NCBI RefSeq assembly: GCF_029784165.1
Contig: NC_073694.1
Span: 45,057,639 to 45,121,638 of the forward strand
Reading direction: 5' to 3'
Source: Wyeomyia smithii
Taxonomy: Eukaryota; Arthropoda; Insecta; Diptera; Culicidae
DNA: 64,000 nt
Positions 44,870 to 56,889 of this stretch are shown piece by piece. Below the pieces are notes generated by a model, which saw only the letters and a program-made list of their open reading frames with translations, had not been told where the DNA came from and did not search any database. The position numbers were made by a program, and so were the translations under genes. Every line of letters starts with the position of its first letter. The first letter of the stretch is position 1.

Positions 44870-45410
44870 ATATAACAAATTAGAGCAAAAAAAGGCTTAA
44901 GAAGGTTTGAAAGAGACAAGAATAGTTTAGTGTCTATAAAAGATTAGGATAATTCATAAATTCATTCAAAAAAGTTATGCTAAAACGAGGACAATGCTAA
45001 AAAGTTTTAAAAAGGAGAGAAAATAACATAAAATATATAACATAATTTTAGAAAAATACCTGCGGCTGATTTTGAGAATTCATAGATGATATGAAAAAGT
45101 AATCTAAAGGTACACGTTATATATAAAATGAAATGACCAAAAAAACGTATGAAAACAAATCTTCGGGGCTTTGAAATATTTTGAAAATGGAATATCCAAA
45201 AGCGTCTTGAAAAGTGTAAAAAGCTTAGAGCTTAAGAAAATAGCGTAATTTTTGTGAAAGTGTGAATATCATGAACACAGGTTCGGGAAAATATTTTAAA
45301 TATACAAAAAGGTAAAAAAACTATAATTCCGAAATATAGAGTAACGAGTTAAAAGAAATAATAGTAAAGAAAAAGTACATATAAAATAAAATAGTAAAAA
45401 GGTACTCTAT
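44870..45410 (+). repeat. A/G-biased degenerate sequence, block 3
   Basis: As in the blocks at 35.9 and 38.6 kb, the plus strand is rich in A and G (AAAAAAGGCTTAAGAAGG, AAAGTTTTAAAAAGGAGAG) without an exact repeat unit. It sits directly left of the tandem 1.4-kb repeats. Confidence 0.5.
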
Positions 45411-45420
45411 TCAACATAAA

Positions 45421-46880
45421 AAACCTAAATTAATCCACCTAGCGGTCAGACTCAGCCTTTCTCATTCAAACTTATTATTTGTAAAAAAAGATTTACATGA
45501 ATGCTCAAATACAATGGAGGTATATTCACTCTTTGGGTTCTAAAATATTGATGTTGTAATTAAAGTATAAAATATGAAATTTGACGTAATGTTAGTGCTT
45601 AAGAAATAGCGAAATAAAAAAAAAATGTCTCTCAATTTCGAACAATTTAATCACGAGCGATACCGGGAACGTTCAAATAGTACGATACCACATTTATGTC
45701 ATGTTGAGGCCATATATATTGATCAAAGCAGGTATAGTGTTGAATAGTCTTTGAATTTATTTTCTTTCCAAAACTTTTGAACAGCATATCAAATTGTTAT
45801 GAAGTTTGTTATTTGTAAGTTTGAGAGATGTCGCTCGTTTGTATGACACTAGTCATGTTCAAATAAGTCGTGTAATACTTGACATAATAGACTTTCGTTG
45901 TTTTACAAATTAAAACATAACGGTTGCTTAAGTTTGATTACGATCAAATAAAAAGGGAACGTATAGGGCAGTCAAACTGTGAAACCACGTGTTCAATCAT
46001 AATTCATCAGTTAACCCTCAACTAGCCCGTTCATCTGATATCAATATTGTTAAAATCGGTTGTGTAGTTTCTGTAGTTGTGTAAGATAATGAAGTTTCGT
46101 GATTTTCACATTTCGATACATTACAGACAAAGTTACAGTCCGATTACAGCAAAATTCAATAGGGTGTTATGAGGCAGCTAGACCTTTCATTTGATACTTA
46201 TTCTGTGAAAATAGATTCTCTGAGAAAAGTGAGTGAGTCCAAGTAGTCTTCGGAATATGTTCCTTTTCATAGCTGGATTTGACATTTTTAAACATAACAG
46301 GCATAGTAATAATCCGTTTGCAAAAAAAAATCTATAGGGTCTTACGGGGCAACAAGATCTTCCATATGACACTGATTTTATGAAAATCGGTCTAGACATC
46401 TCTGAGGAACATGAGTGAGATTAAATAGTATCCAGAACACGTTTCTTTCCATAACTTTTGAACCACATTACCAATCTTCAAAAAATTTAAAAGTTGAGGG
46501 TTTTTCAGGTAGCCCGTTCATTTGAAATCAATTTTGTTTCAATCGGTTGTGTGGTTTCTGAGATATTGATGTTTCGTGATTTTTACATTTTGATACATAA
46601 CCTCTAAACTAGAAATCAGATTACAATAAAATTCAATAGGGTCTTACAGGGCAACTAGACCTTTCATTTGCAATTAATTTCATTAGAACGGTTCAGCCAT
46701 CTCGGAGAAAATCGAGTGAGATTGGGAGAGCGCTATACACACACATACACACACATACATACAGAAAATGCTCAGCTCGTCGAACTGAGTCGAGTGATAT
46801 ATGCCATTCGGCCCTTTGGAGCACTTTCATATCTTTGGTTTTGCAAGTGATTGCTATACTTTTCTAGGAGAAAGGCAAAA
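45421..46880 (+). repeat. 1.4-kb dispersed repeat, tandem copy 1
   Basis: The left edge near CCACCTAGCGGTCAGACTCA has CCTTTCTCATTC and the right edge is CTTTTCTAGGAGAAAGGCAA, so the ends are short inverted repeats (CCTTTCTC/GAGAAAGG). Inside, degenerate sub-repeats recur: CATAACTTTTGAACCACAT, CAATAGGGTCTTACGGGGCA, GGT-CAGCCATCTCTGAGAAA and GATAATGAAGTTTCGTGATT. It includes a short CA array (46737-46760) and the phrase CTCAGCTCGTCGAACTGAGT. No open frame of note. Confidence 0.85.
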
Positions 46881-48175
46881 GGTTAAAAATATCATTAATT
46901 AGGAGTAAAATATTCGTCCTGAAGAAATAGCGAAATAAAAGAAATGACTTTGAATTTCGTACACTTGAATCATGAGCAATACTGGAAACGTACGAATAGC
47001 ACAATACCAAATTTAATTTTTGTTGAGGCCATATGCTTTGATCAAAGCAGTTACAGTTTTAAATAGTCTTTGAATTTCGTTTCTTTTCATAACTTTTAAA
47101 CCACATATCAAATCGCTATGAAATTTCTTACTTGTGAGTTTGAGAGACAACCCGGTCAAATGACACTAGATATGTTAAAATAAGTCGTGTGATCTTTGAG
47201 ATAATAGACTTTCGTTGTTTTTATATTTTAATACATAACGGTTGGAATAAAAATACGATTATAGTCAAAAAAAAATGGGAACCTATAGGAAAGCCGAACT
47301 TTTCATTTGACACTAAGATTGTTGAATTTAGTCCAGCCATTTTGGGGAAAAAGAGTGAATTTGAAAAGTCACCGGAACATGTTTCTTTTCACAATTTTTG
47401 AAACCACGTGTTTAATCACTATAAAGTTCATCAATTAACCTTTAACTAGCCCATTCATTTGATACCAATACTGTTAAAATCGGTTGTGTACTTTCTGAGA
47501 TAATGAAGTTTCGTGATTTTTATATTTTGATACATTACAGACAGAGTAACAGACCGATTACATTGAAATTCAATAGGGTGTTATGAGGCAGCTAGACCTT
47601 TCATGTGACACTAATTTCGTGGAAATCGGCTCAACCATCTATGAGAAAAGTGAGTGAGTGTAAGTAGTCTTCGGAATATGTTTCTTTTCAAAGCTGGATT
47701 TCACATTTTTAAACATAACAGGCAAAGTAATAGCTCGATTGCAAAAAAAATCAATAGGGTCTCATAGGGTAATTAGACCTTCCAAATGACACTGATTTTG
47801 TGGAAATCGGTCCAGCCATCTCTGAGAAACATGAGTGAGATTAAACACTCTCCAGAACACGTTTCTTTAAATAACTTCTGAACCGCACCTCAATCTTCAT
47901 GAAACTCAAAAGTTAAGGGTTTTTAAGTAGCTCGTTCATTTGAAACCAATTTTGTCAAAATCGGTTGAGTAGTTTCTGAGATAATGATGTTTCGTGATTT
48001 TCACATAACCTAAACATAACCTCGAAACTAAAAATCCGATTGCAATGAAATTCAATAGGGTCTTATGGGGCAACTAGACCTTTCATTTGCAATTAATTTC
48101 ATGAAGATCGGTCCAGCCATCTCTGAGAAATTCGAGTGAGATTGGGAGAACGTTATATACACACACACATACACA

Positions 48176-48221
<46 letters not shown>

Positions 48222-48305
48222 GAAAATGCTCAGCTCGTCAAACTAAGTCGATTGATATACGAGATTCGACCCTTTGGAGCACTTTTATACCTTTCTAGGA
48301 GAAAG
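46881..48305 (+). repeat. 1.4-kb dispersed repeat, tandem copy 2
   Basis: It repeats copy 1 block by block from GAAGAAATAGCGAAATAAAA to CCTTTCTAGGAGAAAGGCAA, lacking the first 170 bp or so of copy 1. Its CA array is longer (about 48158-48216). Many substitutions separate the copies. The sub-repeats are present in the same order. Confidence 0.85.
48158..48216. repeat. (CA)n microsatellite within copy 2
   Basis: CA dinucleotides with a few CATA interruptions, followed by TATACAGAAAATGCTCAGC. It is an expanded form of the shorter CA array at the same place in copy 1. Confidence 0.9.
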
Positions 48306-48309
48306 GCAA

Positions 48310-51300
48310 AAACTCGCAATCAAAATGAGAAGCCAAAGTTTATATCGCAATTCCCTCACTTGTGTTATTGACACAGCAAATTTTTGTATAAGCCCTCAGT
48401 TATTCATTACTTCGCGAGTTTTTTTCTTTTGGAGGGGGCTTACAACAGCGCTTGATTTCGCTTCCGTTTCGCGGAAACAAAAACAAACTGTTGGCACCAG
48501 GTGGCCCGACGATGCAATGGAATGTACTTTCTATCACTTTTACCGATGCCCAATATGTACGTTTTCTCCTCTATCACACTAGAAGGGAGGGCGAGTGCTA
48601 AACAGAAGGTTGTTCCGGCACAGGAAGAAGGAAGCCAAAAACTACAACTGCAACCCGAAGTGCACTACGAATCTAATATCACCGGTTCTGATGCTGTGCA
48701 CTCAAATGCACCGTCATCCGGCGGCTGGTGGTAAATCGTTGAACCTGTGGTTTCGTTCGTCATATGGTAGAATGTTTTGCAGTTCTGGTTGGACTTTTGA
48801 ATTGGTTGCGATGGCGAAAAAAATACGAAATACGTTCCACGGCTCTCTCGTTCGCCAGTGCTACCAAAGTGGCGTTGGATCGGCGGTTGCACTTTGTCCT
48901 ATGAATATTTCATGTAACCTTGTGGTACTTAGCGGTGTGCGACGTCGAGGTAAGTATTGTGTGGCACTTGTCCGAGCAAGTCTCGGGTACCTGCTGCAGT
49001 TGGGAAAAATTAATATGCAGAGTTTTGGATGGCTAGTACCAGTTCTGGAAGCGGTGCCCTTTCACTGAAGTATTTGCATTGCCATTCGAGAAGAATTTTG
49101 ATTTCGTTTGAACATGGAGGGATTTTTTTTTCTCCCGCTTTCTAGCTGCCCAACGTGATTTCAAAAGGTGATGAAAGGTGAATACAGCGCTTTCCATAAT
49201 TGATGTTTGCGTTCGATGATTGTGTATTGGTTGAGGTTTCTAGCGTCAGGATCGTGACGCTCTGCTTGGGTCAACAGTTGCTTCCAGTCTTCAAACGTTT
49301 AGGCAGAAGCTGTTGATTGGATATGCTTTTGGTTACGAGAAAATAACACTAGAATGGATGAATCGTTAGATTTATTTTTCGTTCTCGAAACAAGTGTTTC
49401 ACAAATTAATCTCCCAAAAACATCTGTTCGGTATAGTTTAACAGTTTGTTTCCGGAGCAAACAGTGTCGTGAGTCCGGCCTACATTTTCTAGACGATAGA
49501 TGGCTAGCTGGTGCAAAAAAAAAAACCTAAGCTGAGCTCAGGCAGAAAATACAGTCCGAAATGAGGTGTGTGCTGAGTTTGTGGTTCTTTCGTTTCCGAT
49601 TCGTAGAACGATCCGACGGGGGACTCGGCGGCGGGCGGAAGTTTCGCGTGGAGTTTCAAACCGGGGATAGCAGAGTTTCTTCTGCCGGAAGCTGAGTGGA
49701 AAGATAAATAGTGACACACTAAATGAGTTACAGTAGTTTAATATTGTTTTCGGTTGGAAAACTACACATTAGTCTTCCTGCGCCGGGCCGATTTGCTAGC
49801 CGCCCCGGTTTCCAGCAGGGCCAGACCGTTAGTTAGTTGTGCAGGCAGATTTAAAGGGACTGTTTGTAGAATGAGAAACGGGCAAGTGGCGAAGATAAAT
49901 CGTTTATAGAGCAGTAGGTCACCTTCTGGATCGGAGCAAGCATTCCCTGTTTCAATTTCGATGGTAATGTTTTGAGGATGTGTAAATAATGTGATTGTAA
50001 ACACACCTCGTTCTAGATTTGTTTCATGACACTCAAACCTTTCCAAAGTGCATGGAAATTTATGCATCTTTTCGCCGTTATTATATTGCAATCTTGTTCA
50101 CAGAAATTTCTGATGTTAATTTAGTTAATTTAGTTACATAAGCCATTTTTTTTTCTTAAAGTAAATGAATTAGTATCATGATTGGATCTATACTTTTTAA
50201 AAGCACGCGCTTTTATCTTTAGCGCCGAAATTTGTCCACTTACAAATGATTTTATCTCAGTCAGTTTTCAACAGATTTCCTTTATCATTGCAGCAATCGA
50301 TTGAAAAATTGTGTTTTTATGATGCAAACATTTGTATATGCAAAAATTGATCCCCTGAAACATTTTGGATTTGTGTATCCTGAATGTAAATACAGTTAAT
50401 GTAAATGCAATTAAACCAAGTATTGCCATTATCATAAGTAATATCAAACATTACTCATTGAAAGAGTAATAAATAACCAATACTAATTAAAACCCCATAT
50501 AATACTCCAACCAACTCGAAAGATCACCCAGCGCCTAGCAGTTCCAGGGAAAACTTCCACCGATATCGAAACTATTAAACTGCACTTCGAGCGGAGTGGT
50601 GCCGAAGTTCCACTTGCAGCACGTTCACCTCGTGCCCACCCTTCCCTCCGGCGCGCCGCCGGTGTCTGCCATAAACAATGGGGACTTCAAGAACCTATCA
50701 CGTCACGTCTCATTAAATCCCCTCTGTAGACGACGTGTGCGCCCGTTTGGGTTGGACAACACTGATACACTGCACACACAGTAGACCCGATCTTTGTCGG
50801 TCGACTGACTCGCCGTAAGAGACCATGCGTCCCCGGCAAACCGGTCATCGGTCGGGGCAAGCATCCGCCTTCGAACAGCATATGTCCATTAGGCAGCCAC
50901 TCTTCGGTCTGTGCTCTGAAATCGCCTTACAGCTGGCGTTGTTGGTTACGGTGCTGCGGAAGACGCACCAACAGGTGCAAATATGAATGCACAGTGACAT
51001 GCATTTCGTTCCAGGATGGGATTGCACTCTTCTCCTTCTGTCTGCAAATATGCGTTTTTAATTCATGGAAACGATCCACAGCCAGAGCGTACATTTCAAA
51101 ACTTCGCTCGGTATGAATAAGGTTCGTACATGAATATCGGCACAATTAGTTACGAAAAATTGTTTCACATTTACACTTGCACTCCGTCTGCATCAGTTGC
51201 ACGTACAAGAAGCATAAATCCATACAAGTTAAATTTACACACAATATGAACTCCATCCTTCTGTTCCGACAAACTGTTCATGTGTCGTGAGCCCTTTCAC

Positions 51301-52225
51301 AAACAATCTGTAGACTCAGCCGATGTATGCCGGTGAAAATACTTGTGCTTCTTCAGTCCCGAATGTGCTCGTTCGCTCACCCGTTCGCTCGTATGCCGGT
51401 CCCAAAGGCAGCAGCTAGCAGAAAGGCACGTACCATCCTTCCACTTAATGCCAGCCACCTCCAGGAACTCGACCTCCCCCGGTAGCATTTTTCGAGTTTA
51501 TCGCCTTGCAAGCTGCTTATGATTCTACGGTGGCGAAAAAAACACAAACTCGCACACACACATACTCACGCTCAGTCACCAAATGCAGGCTGCTCGTGCT
51601 GCACCTTCATAATGCACAACTTCTGCATCGGGCTGGAGAGGTTTTTTTTGCATCAACACTAGGACGAAAGGGGTCCCTTAAAATACCGACTTTACAGTTT
51701 TAAATCGGATGGGGTAAATGAAGCAGCCTGAGGAAGTTGGCGATTTTATCGACAGCAATTGGTTCCGATTGGACGAAAATTTCAGGCGGACGATTGAACA
51801 GAGTTTCGGTTGCGATAAAGGAGGTATATCTTCATATCAAAATGGGTTAGGAACAATTGTTTAATTAATTTGCAAATTTTTCATTTTAATTTACCCTTGT
51901 CAAAGGGAAAGATTTTGCTATTTTGGAGTAATGGCTATGTTTATCATCTGTTTATATTGCTCTTATATTCTGAGAAAGGTCTACTGCAATAATTTATGCT
52001 GCTTGACAACATAGAAACTTTCTCAAGGCATTCATTAGAATAAACATCAAATATTAAATATAAATAGACAATTCTATCCGCAGGTAATGTGAAGCCATCA
52101 GTTATTTGGGATGCGCTCGGGATAATTTTAATTGACTGTTTCCGAATGCAAAACAACTAGCGGTGGTTACTAGGTGATTTTTCCAAAGAATTTGAGTGAT
52201 AAAATAAATTTCCAGAATACAAAAG
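48310..52225. other. Less repetitive region, possible unannotated host sequence
   Basis: The stretches 48440-49320 and 49500-51700 have balanced composition and few recognisable repeats. Plus-strand 48595-49068 is open for 157 codons and holds a strong donor-like CGAGGTAAGTATT (GT at 48950-48951), so a 5' UTR exon or short coding exon is possible. A minus frame at 49762-50091 (109 codons) and GC-rich 50590-50680 are further candidates. No domain was recognised in any. The segment 50253-50330 copies the repeat at 25.6 kb. Confidence 0.35.
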
Positions 52226-52230
52226 ATGGT

Positions 52231-52679
52231 ACTCAGAGCAAGGTTGCATATTCAATAATTGGGTGCCAATTCCATTCAATTGGCCGCGTGCCGAAAACTC
52301 GTTCCACAAGTACAATTTTGATATATGATGTACGACAAACTTGCAGCCCATGAGTAATGCTACAAGTTTGTCGAAGAAAGCAGTGCTCTAACTCTTGCGC
52401 CTAAAGTGTGAGGGCCAATATTCAGTGGGATATTTAGCCAATATTCGCGGTGAATATAAAAATATTCACCGCGAATATTGGCTGAATATTGCACTGAATA
52501 TGGGCTCTCACACTTCAGGTATAAGAGTTACAGCATTGCACTATTCGACAAACTTGTAGTACTACTTAGAGACTACAAGTTTGTTATACATTGTTTCTCA
52601 AAATTTACTTGTGAAGCGAGCGATCGGCACGCGGCGAAAAAGCACCTTACAATTGAATATGCAACCTTGACTCAGAGTT
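52231..52679. mobile_element. Near-complete palindrome of about 450 bp (long-arm MITE/foldback)
   Basis: The two halves are inverted copies over almost the full length. The outer ends are ACTCAGAGCAAGGTTGCATA and TATGCAACCTTGACTCAGAG. Internal matched pairs include CGCGTGCCGA, ACAAACTTG, CTACAAGTTTGTCGAA and AAGTGTGAG. The centre is a perfect 20-bp arm pair (52438-52457 with 52462-52481) around AAAA. Arms differ at perhaps one base in five, with small gaps. A transcript would form a hairpin of over 200 bp. It has no coding frame of its own. Confidence 0.9.
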
Positions 52680-52689
52680 GAATATAAAA

Positions 52690-53330
52690 AAAACTGCACT
52701 ACACAAATTCGAACAAACTCCAAAATTCATTCATGTTTCATGGATTAGATCAGCTCAAATTTTTCCTGTGAGTTAAATTTCGCAGAGTTTTAGATAGTTA
52801 CAAAACATGTATAAAAATTCGACGATATACATATTTTCAAGGGCAGAGCTCGCCAAAGTAATTTTTAATTGAAAATTGGCTGGCAATAGTGACGCTGTTA
52901 ACCTTAGTGTCATTGTCGAGCACTTTGTGATTCACATGAAAACTACTCGAATGCTCTTGCAATGGTTTTGACAGCTGAAGGGCTTGGAAAGGAAAGGAAT
53001 GATTTTCAATTTAAATCAACACCGTCATTATCGCATCAATGGGATTTAAAACGGTACAGCAGAACGTTCAAATCTCAAGTTTGAAGGGTACTTGTTAGTC
53101 AACTTTAATGACGTAGCACTCTAAAACAATGTGGAAAAAACTACATTCGGGAAATTTTCTCAAGATTTTTCCAGAAGTTCTGACAGTTTTCCACTGAAAG
53201 TACCTTCCTACGTCATTAAACAATGCCGAACCATTTCGAATAGCATGCCTGTTTTTGTCTATTTTTCGCTACTTATACAGACGAATGTGTTCTTGTTCCT
53301 CACCTAAATATATGAAGCTACCCGTAAGGC
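52690..53330. other. No gene seen
   Basis: AT-rich sequence with short frames only. Confidence 0.3.
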
Positions 53331-53339
53331 TCCTATCGA

Positions 53340-54335
53340 CTTGATTGGACAGTTGGTTCTAAATTATTGGAGATAACAGTTCTTGATGCGACGAAATGCT
53401 ATATACCTGTCGACCAACATGGCTTCATGCCAGGTCGATCAGTAACCACTAATCTGGTGAATTTCACATCGGAATGCATTACAAACCTGTAGAAGAGAGT
53501 TCAAGACAATGTAATCTATACGGATACTTCTGCGCAAACTGTCTCGTCCAGGTGTCTCTTCGCAATTCACGTCTTGGCTGTAATCTTACGTTACGAAGCG
53601 TGAACTTTGCGTTAACATTGACGGTTTCGTATCAAGACCGTTTTCAAACAAATCTTGGGTGCCTCAAGGCAGCAACCTTGGCTCGCTACTGTTCATTTTG
53701 TTTTTCAACGATGCAGCTTTGATTTTGAAAAATGAATTCAAGCTAGTGTATGTCTGGCCACTTTTAGAAAATGCGTCAATCGTGTGGCAACCGCATCAGG
53801 AATATTGAGAACACTCTCTACTACGAAAAATCGAATACCCTTTAATCGAATACCGTCCGCAGATACGTATTTCGGTTGCTACATGCAACCATCATCAGTA
53901 CTTATGTGGACTGTTCAACAGTATTCGATTTTTTGCAGTAGAATTAAATGGAAACATAACCTATTCTCAATATTCAATTCCATTCTACTAAGACGCTCAA
54001 AAGAAATTTATTTGAACCGCATCAGGTCTCGTGGAGTCTCAGAATTGAACATGTTCAAAAATGGTTCATTCGTTTGGTACCGAAAAATCTGCCTCGGAGA
54101 AATCCTTATAGTTTGCCATCATATCCTGACAGATGTCGGTTACTCGCCCTTGACACACTGGAACAACGAAGGAAAATTCAACAAGCGTTGTGTGGTGAAG
54201 TTAATGCCCCCGAACTGCTTAAAAAATTGAACTTGCTCATAAGTCGGCGAGTTTTTAATAGATTTCTTCCATTCGTACACCAATCAATTGGCAAATCAAA
54301 TGCACTCAATTTTGATTATTCAAACTATTGAACAA
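53340..54335 (+). mobile_element. Jockey-like non-LTR ORF2 relic
   Basis: The RT text QHGFMPGRSVTTNLVNFTSE begins near 53422. After frameshifts, WVPQGSNLGSLLFILFFND occurs near 53655-53715. Then comes a thumb-like ENASIVWQPHQEYW (53767-53808). After about 230 bp of other sequence, LVPKNLPRRNPYSLPSYPDR and LLALDTLEQRRKIQQALCGE lead to the C-terminal NLLISRRVFNRFLPF. This order matches the end of Jockey-group ORF2s. The catalytic YADD part is missing. Within 53825-53945, TCGAATACC and GTATTCGATTTTTT form a small inverted repeat, perhaps a nested MITE. The fragment is related to 44330-44720. Confidence 0.8.
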
Positions 54336-54339
54336 TTGA

Positions 54340-56025
54340 AAATTGTCATGTCTTGTTGAATCGCAGACTTTGAACTCTGATTGGTCAATTCATGCATCTT
54401 TTCCCAAGCACGGTCGACAGAATTACATACCTTGTAAACCAAGAATGCTCTCTTTGGGCTATATAGGAACCTGCTTTTGTTCAAACCGATCAGTTTACCA
54501 GCAGATGGCCACTAGGACTGTCCTAACTCATTGCAGCGGGTAGAAGCAGTAGCGGCAGCAGAAAGCAGCAAGTATCAGTTGCGAAAACTGCAGCAGGTAC
54601 CAGCAGCAGTAGCTGCAGCGACTTTTTTGACCCGTATTTAATGAATAATCATGTGTAATAAACGACTCAGCATAAATAAATCTTGAAGTTTTTGATACAA
54701 AATCGACGAAAGTGCTTATCCCAAGTAACATTGAAAGTTGTTTTATACTCTCGACATCGCTGAAATGACAGTGTTCTTAAATCTACTTTTAAGTAGGATA
54801 AATCTTAATGGCTTTAATAAAACTATGAAAAAACTTTATTACAGCTACAAGGGCCCACACTATAAGAGGGTGTTGAATATAAACTTTAAAACCAAATATA
54901 AGAATAAACGTTTTGGTCGGCAACCCTTAACACTGCTTCAAGAGTGCCTGTCTTGATGAGAACTTTAATGACATAAAAGAAAACTTGAGACGTCATTCAA
55001 AGGATCGCTTAAGGTGATAAAAAAACCTGCATTTGTAGGTAGTCACGAGCACAGACACAAAAATCTGCAAATATTGTACATCGCTGAACACAGTATCTTA
55101 ACCTTCCTGGCAGTATATGCATTCTGTGACAGAGAAGCTGTTCGTTTTTTTGGCATTATCTATGAGCTTTTGGAGATAAAACATCCCATTTGAGCGTTAC
55201 CAGTTACGTTTTGATGACGTTAGTAATATGTGATCTAGTGTTGCCATGCAAATGATTCACTTAGTCGTGTCTTTTCTTGGAATGCATCATTTACAGTCAG
55301 TAGAGAGGTACAATTATAGTTTCACTTCGAATTCTGCGTCATCGCAGTCATTTGATGTGCCTCGGTGGCAATTTTTTTCGAATTGAAAGTGTAAATCAAA
55401 ACTTCCCGTAAATTACGCGTAATTGACAGCGGCTTGAATTCCGACATTTTCAAACAGGAGAGGCCAATAGAAAGTTAATAAGTGTGATGTTTGGCAGAGG
55501 TTGATAATTGTTTCAACATACGATAAGACGTTTTTTGCTTTTTTGCGACTCTTAATGCCGGTGCCGGCTCCTGAGAAGTAGTATAAAATTGTGGAAAATA
55601 TTCAGGAATACCCCAAATAGTGGTATTTTGCGGAACCAGAATGACACTTAGACAACGGAACTCGATGTCCGACGACATTTTGCAAATCAAGATGCGAACT
55701 TCCGATTTCTGGAATCAGCCTCGACTATTTACTGCAATATGCATATTTTCGAAATCGCGTCCAAAGACTAAACGTCGATGTTTGACGCTATATTTAAAAA
55801 CACAAGGTGATGATTTCCGGATCCTTGAAAGCTAGGTAATGCTTGAATACTCCTGACCTTCCCTGACTTTCTTGGTCTCGTGGTACGATGCTAGACTAAC
55901 AAGCTTTTCGTCGAGAGTCTGTTAGTATCAGTAGGATCGTAGCGCTAGCCCCGCAATTGTCGTGTACATCAAACAGTTGGCTGCGAAGTCTATGAATAAT
56001 ACACAGAATCAAGTTCTAAATCTGG
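54340..56025. other. No host gene seen; AGC-rich patch and repeat debris
   Basis: AGCAG-type repeats lie at 54540-54625. The segment 55560-55845 has tandem-like text (GCGAACTTCCGATTTCTGGA, GATGATTTCCGGATCCTTGA) reminiscent of the intronic repeat at 25.8-26.1 kb. No coding region is supported. Confidence 0.35.
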
Positions 56026-56030
56026 TCTCC

Positions 56031-56887
56031 TACGAAAGGCAGAAAATCAAAAGGCAGAATCACGAAAGGCAGAATCACGAAAAGCAGAATTACGAAAGGC
56101 AGAATATTTCATAAGGCAGAAAAACGAATGGCAGAATCACAAAGAGCACGAATGGCAGAATCAAAAAATGGTCTATTTTCTTTCTAACAACACACACTCG
56201 CGGCCTTTGGCCGACTCTATTGTCCAAGTGTATGCTGTCCTTTTTCGCTACCGCTCGTTCGGACTTAACTAAGGGAAAGAAAACCTGTTTGAATAATCCT
56301 AGAAAACCAGTAGATCAGTTGTTTGTATGCGAGAAGCCGCCGCTTCCGACGGCGGGTCGGCGGCCGTCTCGGACCGCGGAAACTACGGCGGCTTTGTGCC
56401 GCCTCAGTTCCTTGCCCTCGATTATGCGTCTTCGCCGCATGAGTTGTTTTATGTTAATTATAACCAACAGACCGTTGAGACTAGTGTAAGTTATACCTAA
56501 TATCGAAAAATTACTATCCGCGATGCCGTGAGAGTCTTTAGAACTTGAGCCGAACCAGTTTGCGCGTTTCGGATCTAATAATTAGGCTTGATTTGCACCT
56601 TCCATCAAAACTGGTCATTGCTTGTGACAAGTTATTATGTCTGGTTACCAAATAATATTTAATAATAAATTTAGAGTAGCAGCTTTGATACCGTGACCAG
56701 GATTCGCACCAATTTGCCATCACGCACTTGGCTATCGTGAGTCAGGTTTTGCTACCAGTGATTCTGCCTTTCGTGCCCTTCGAAATTCTGCTTTTTGAAA
56801 TATTCTGCCTTGTGTGTACGGTCATAGAGTTCTGCCTTTCATGATTCTGCCTTTCGTGCTTCTGCCTTTCGTGATTCTGCCTTCTGT
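56031..56887. mobile_element. Foldback-type element with terminal arrays of CGAAAGGCAGAATCA
   Basis: The left array (56031-56168) has about nine units of CGAAAGGCAGAATCA with small variations. The right array (56758-56887) has the same units inverted (TGATTCTGCCTTTCG). Variants match in mirror order; for example GGCAGAATATTTCA occurs in both arms. The 590-bp interior holds a GC-rich patch (56335-56435; frame of 89 codons, no domain). It also has a tRNA-like patch on the minus strand near 56685-56745 (GGTGCGAATCCTGG). Terminal inverted tandem arrays are the hallmark of foldback elements. No transposase is present. Confidence 0.82.
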
Positions 56888-56889
56888 GG

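Noticed and set aside
56031..56168. CRISPR-like array (15-bp repeated units)
   Set aside because: Units are contiguous with no unique spacers and are mirrored at 56758-56887, so this is the arm of a foldback element in a eukaryotic genome.
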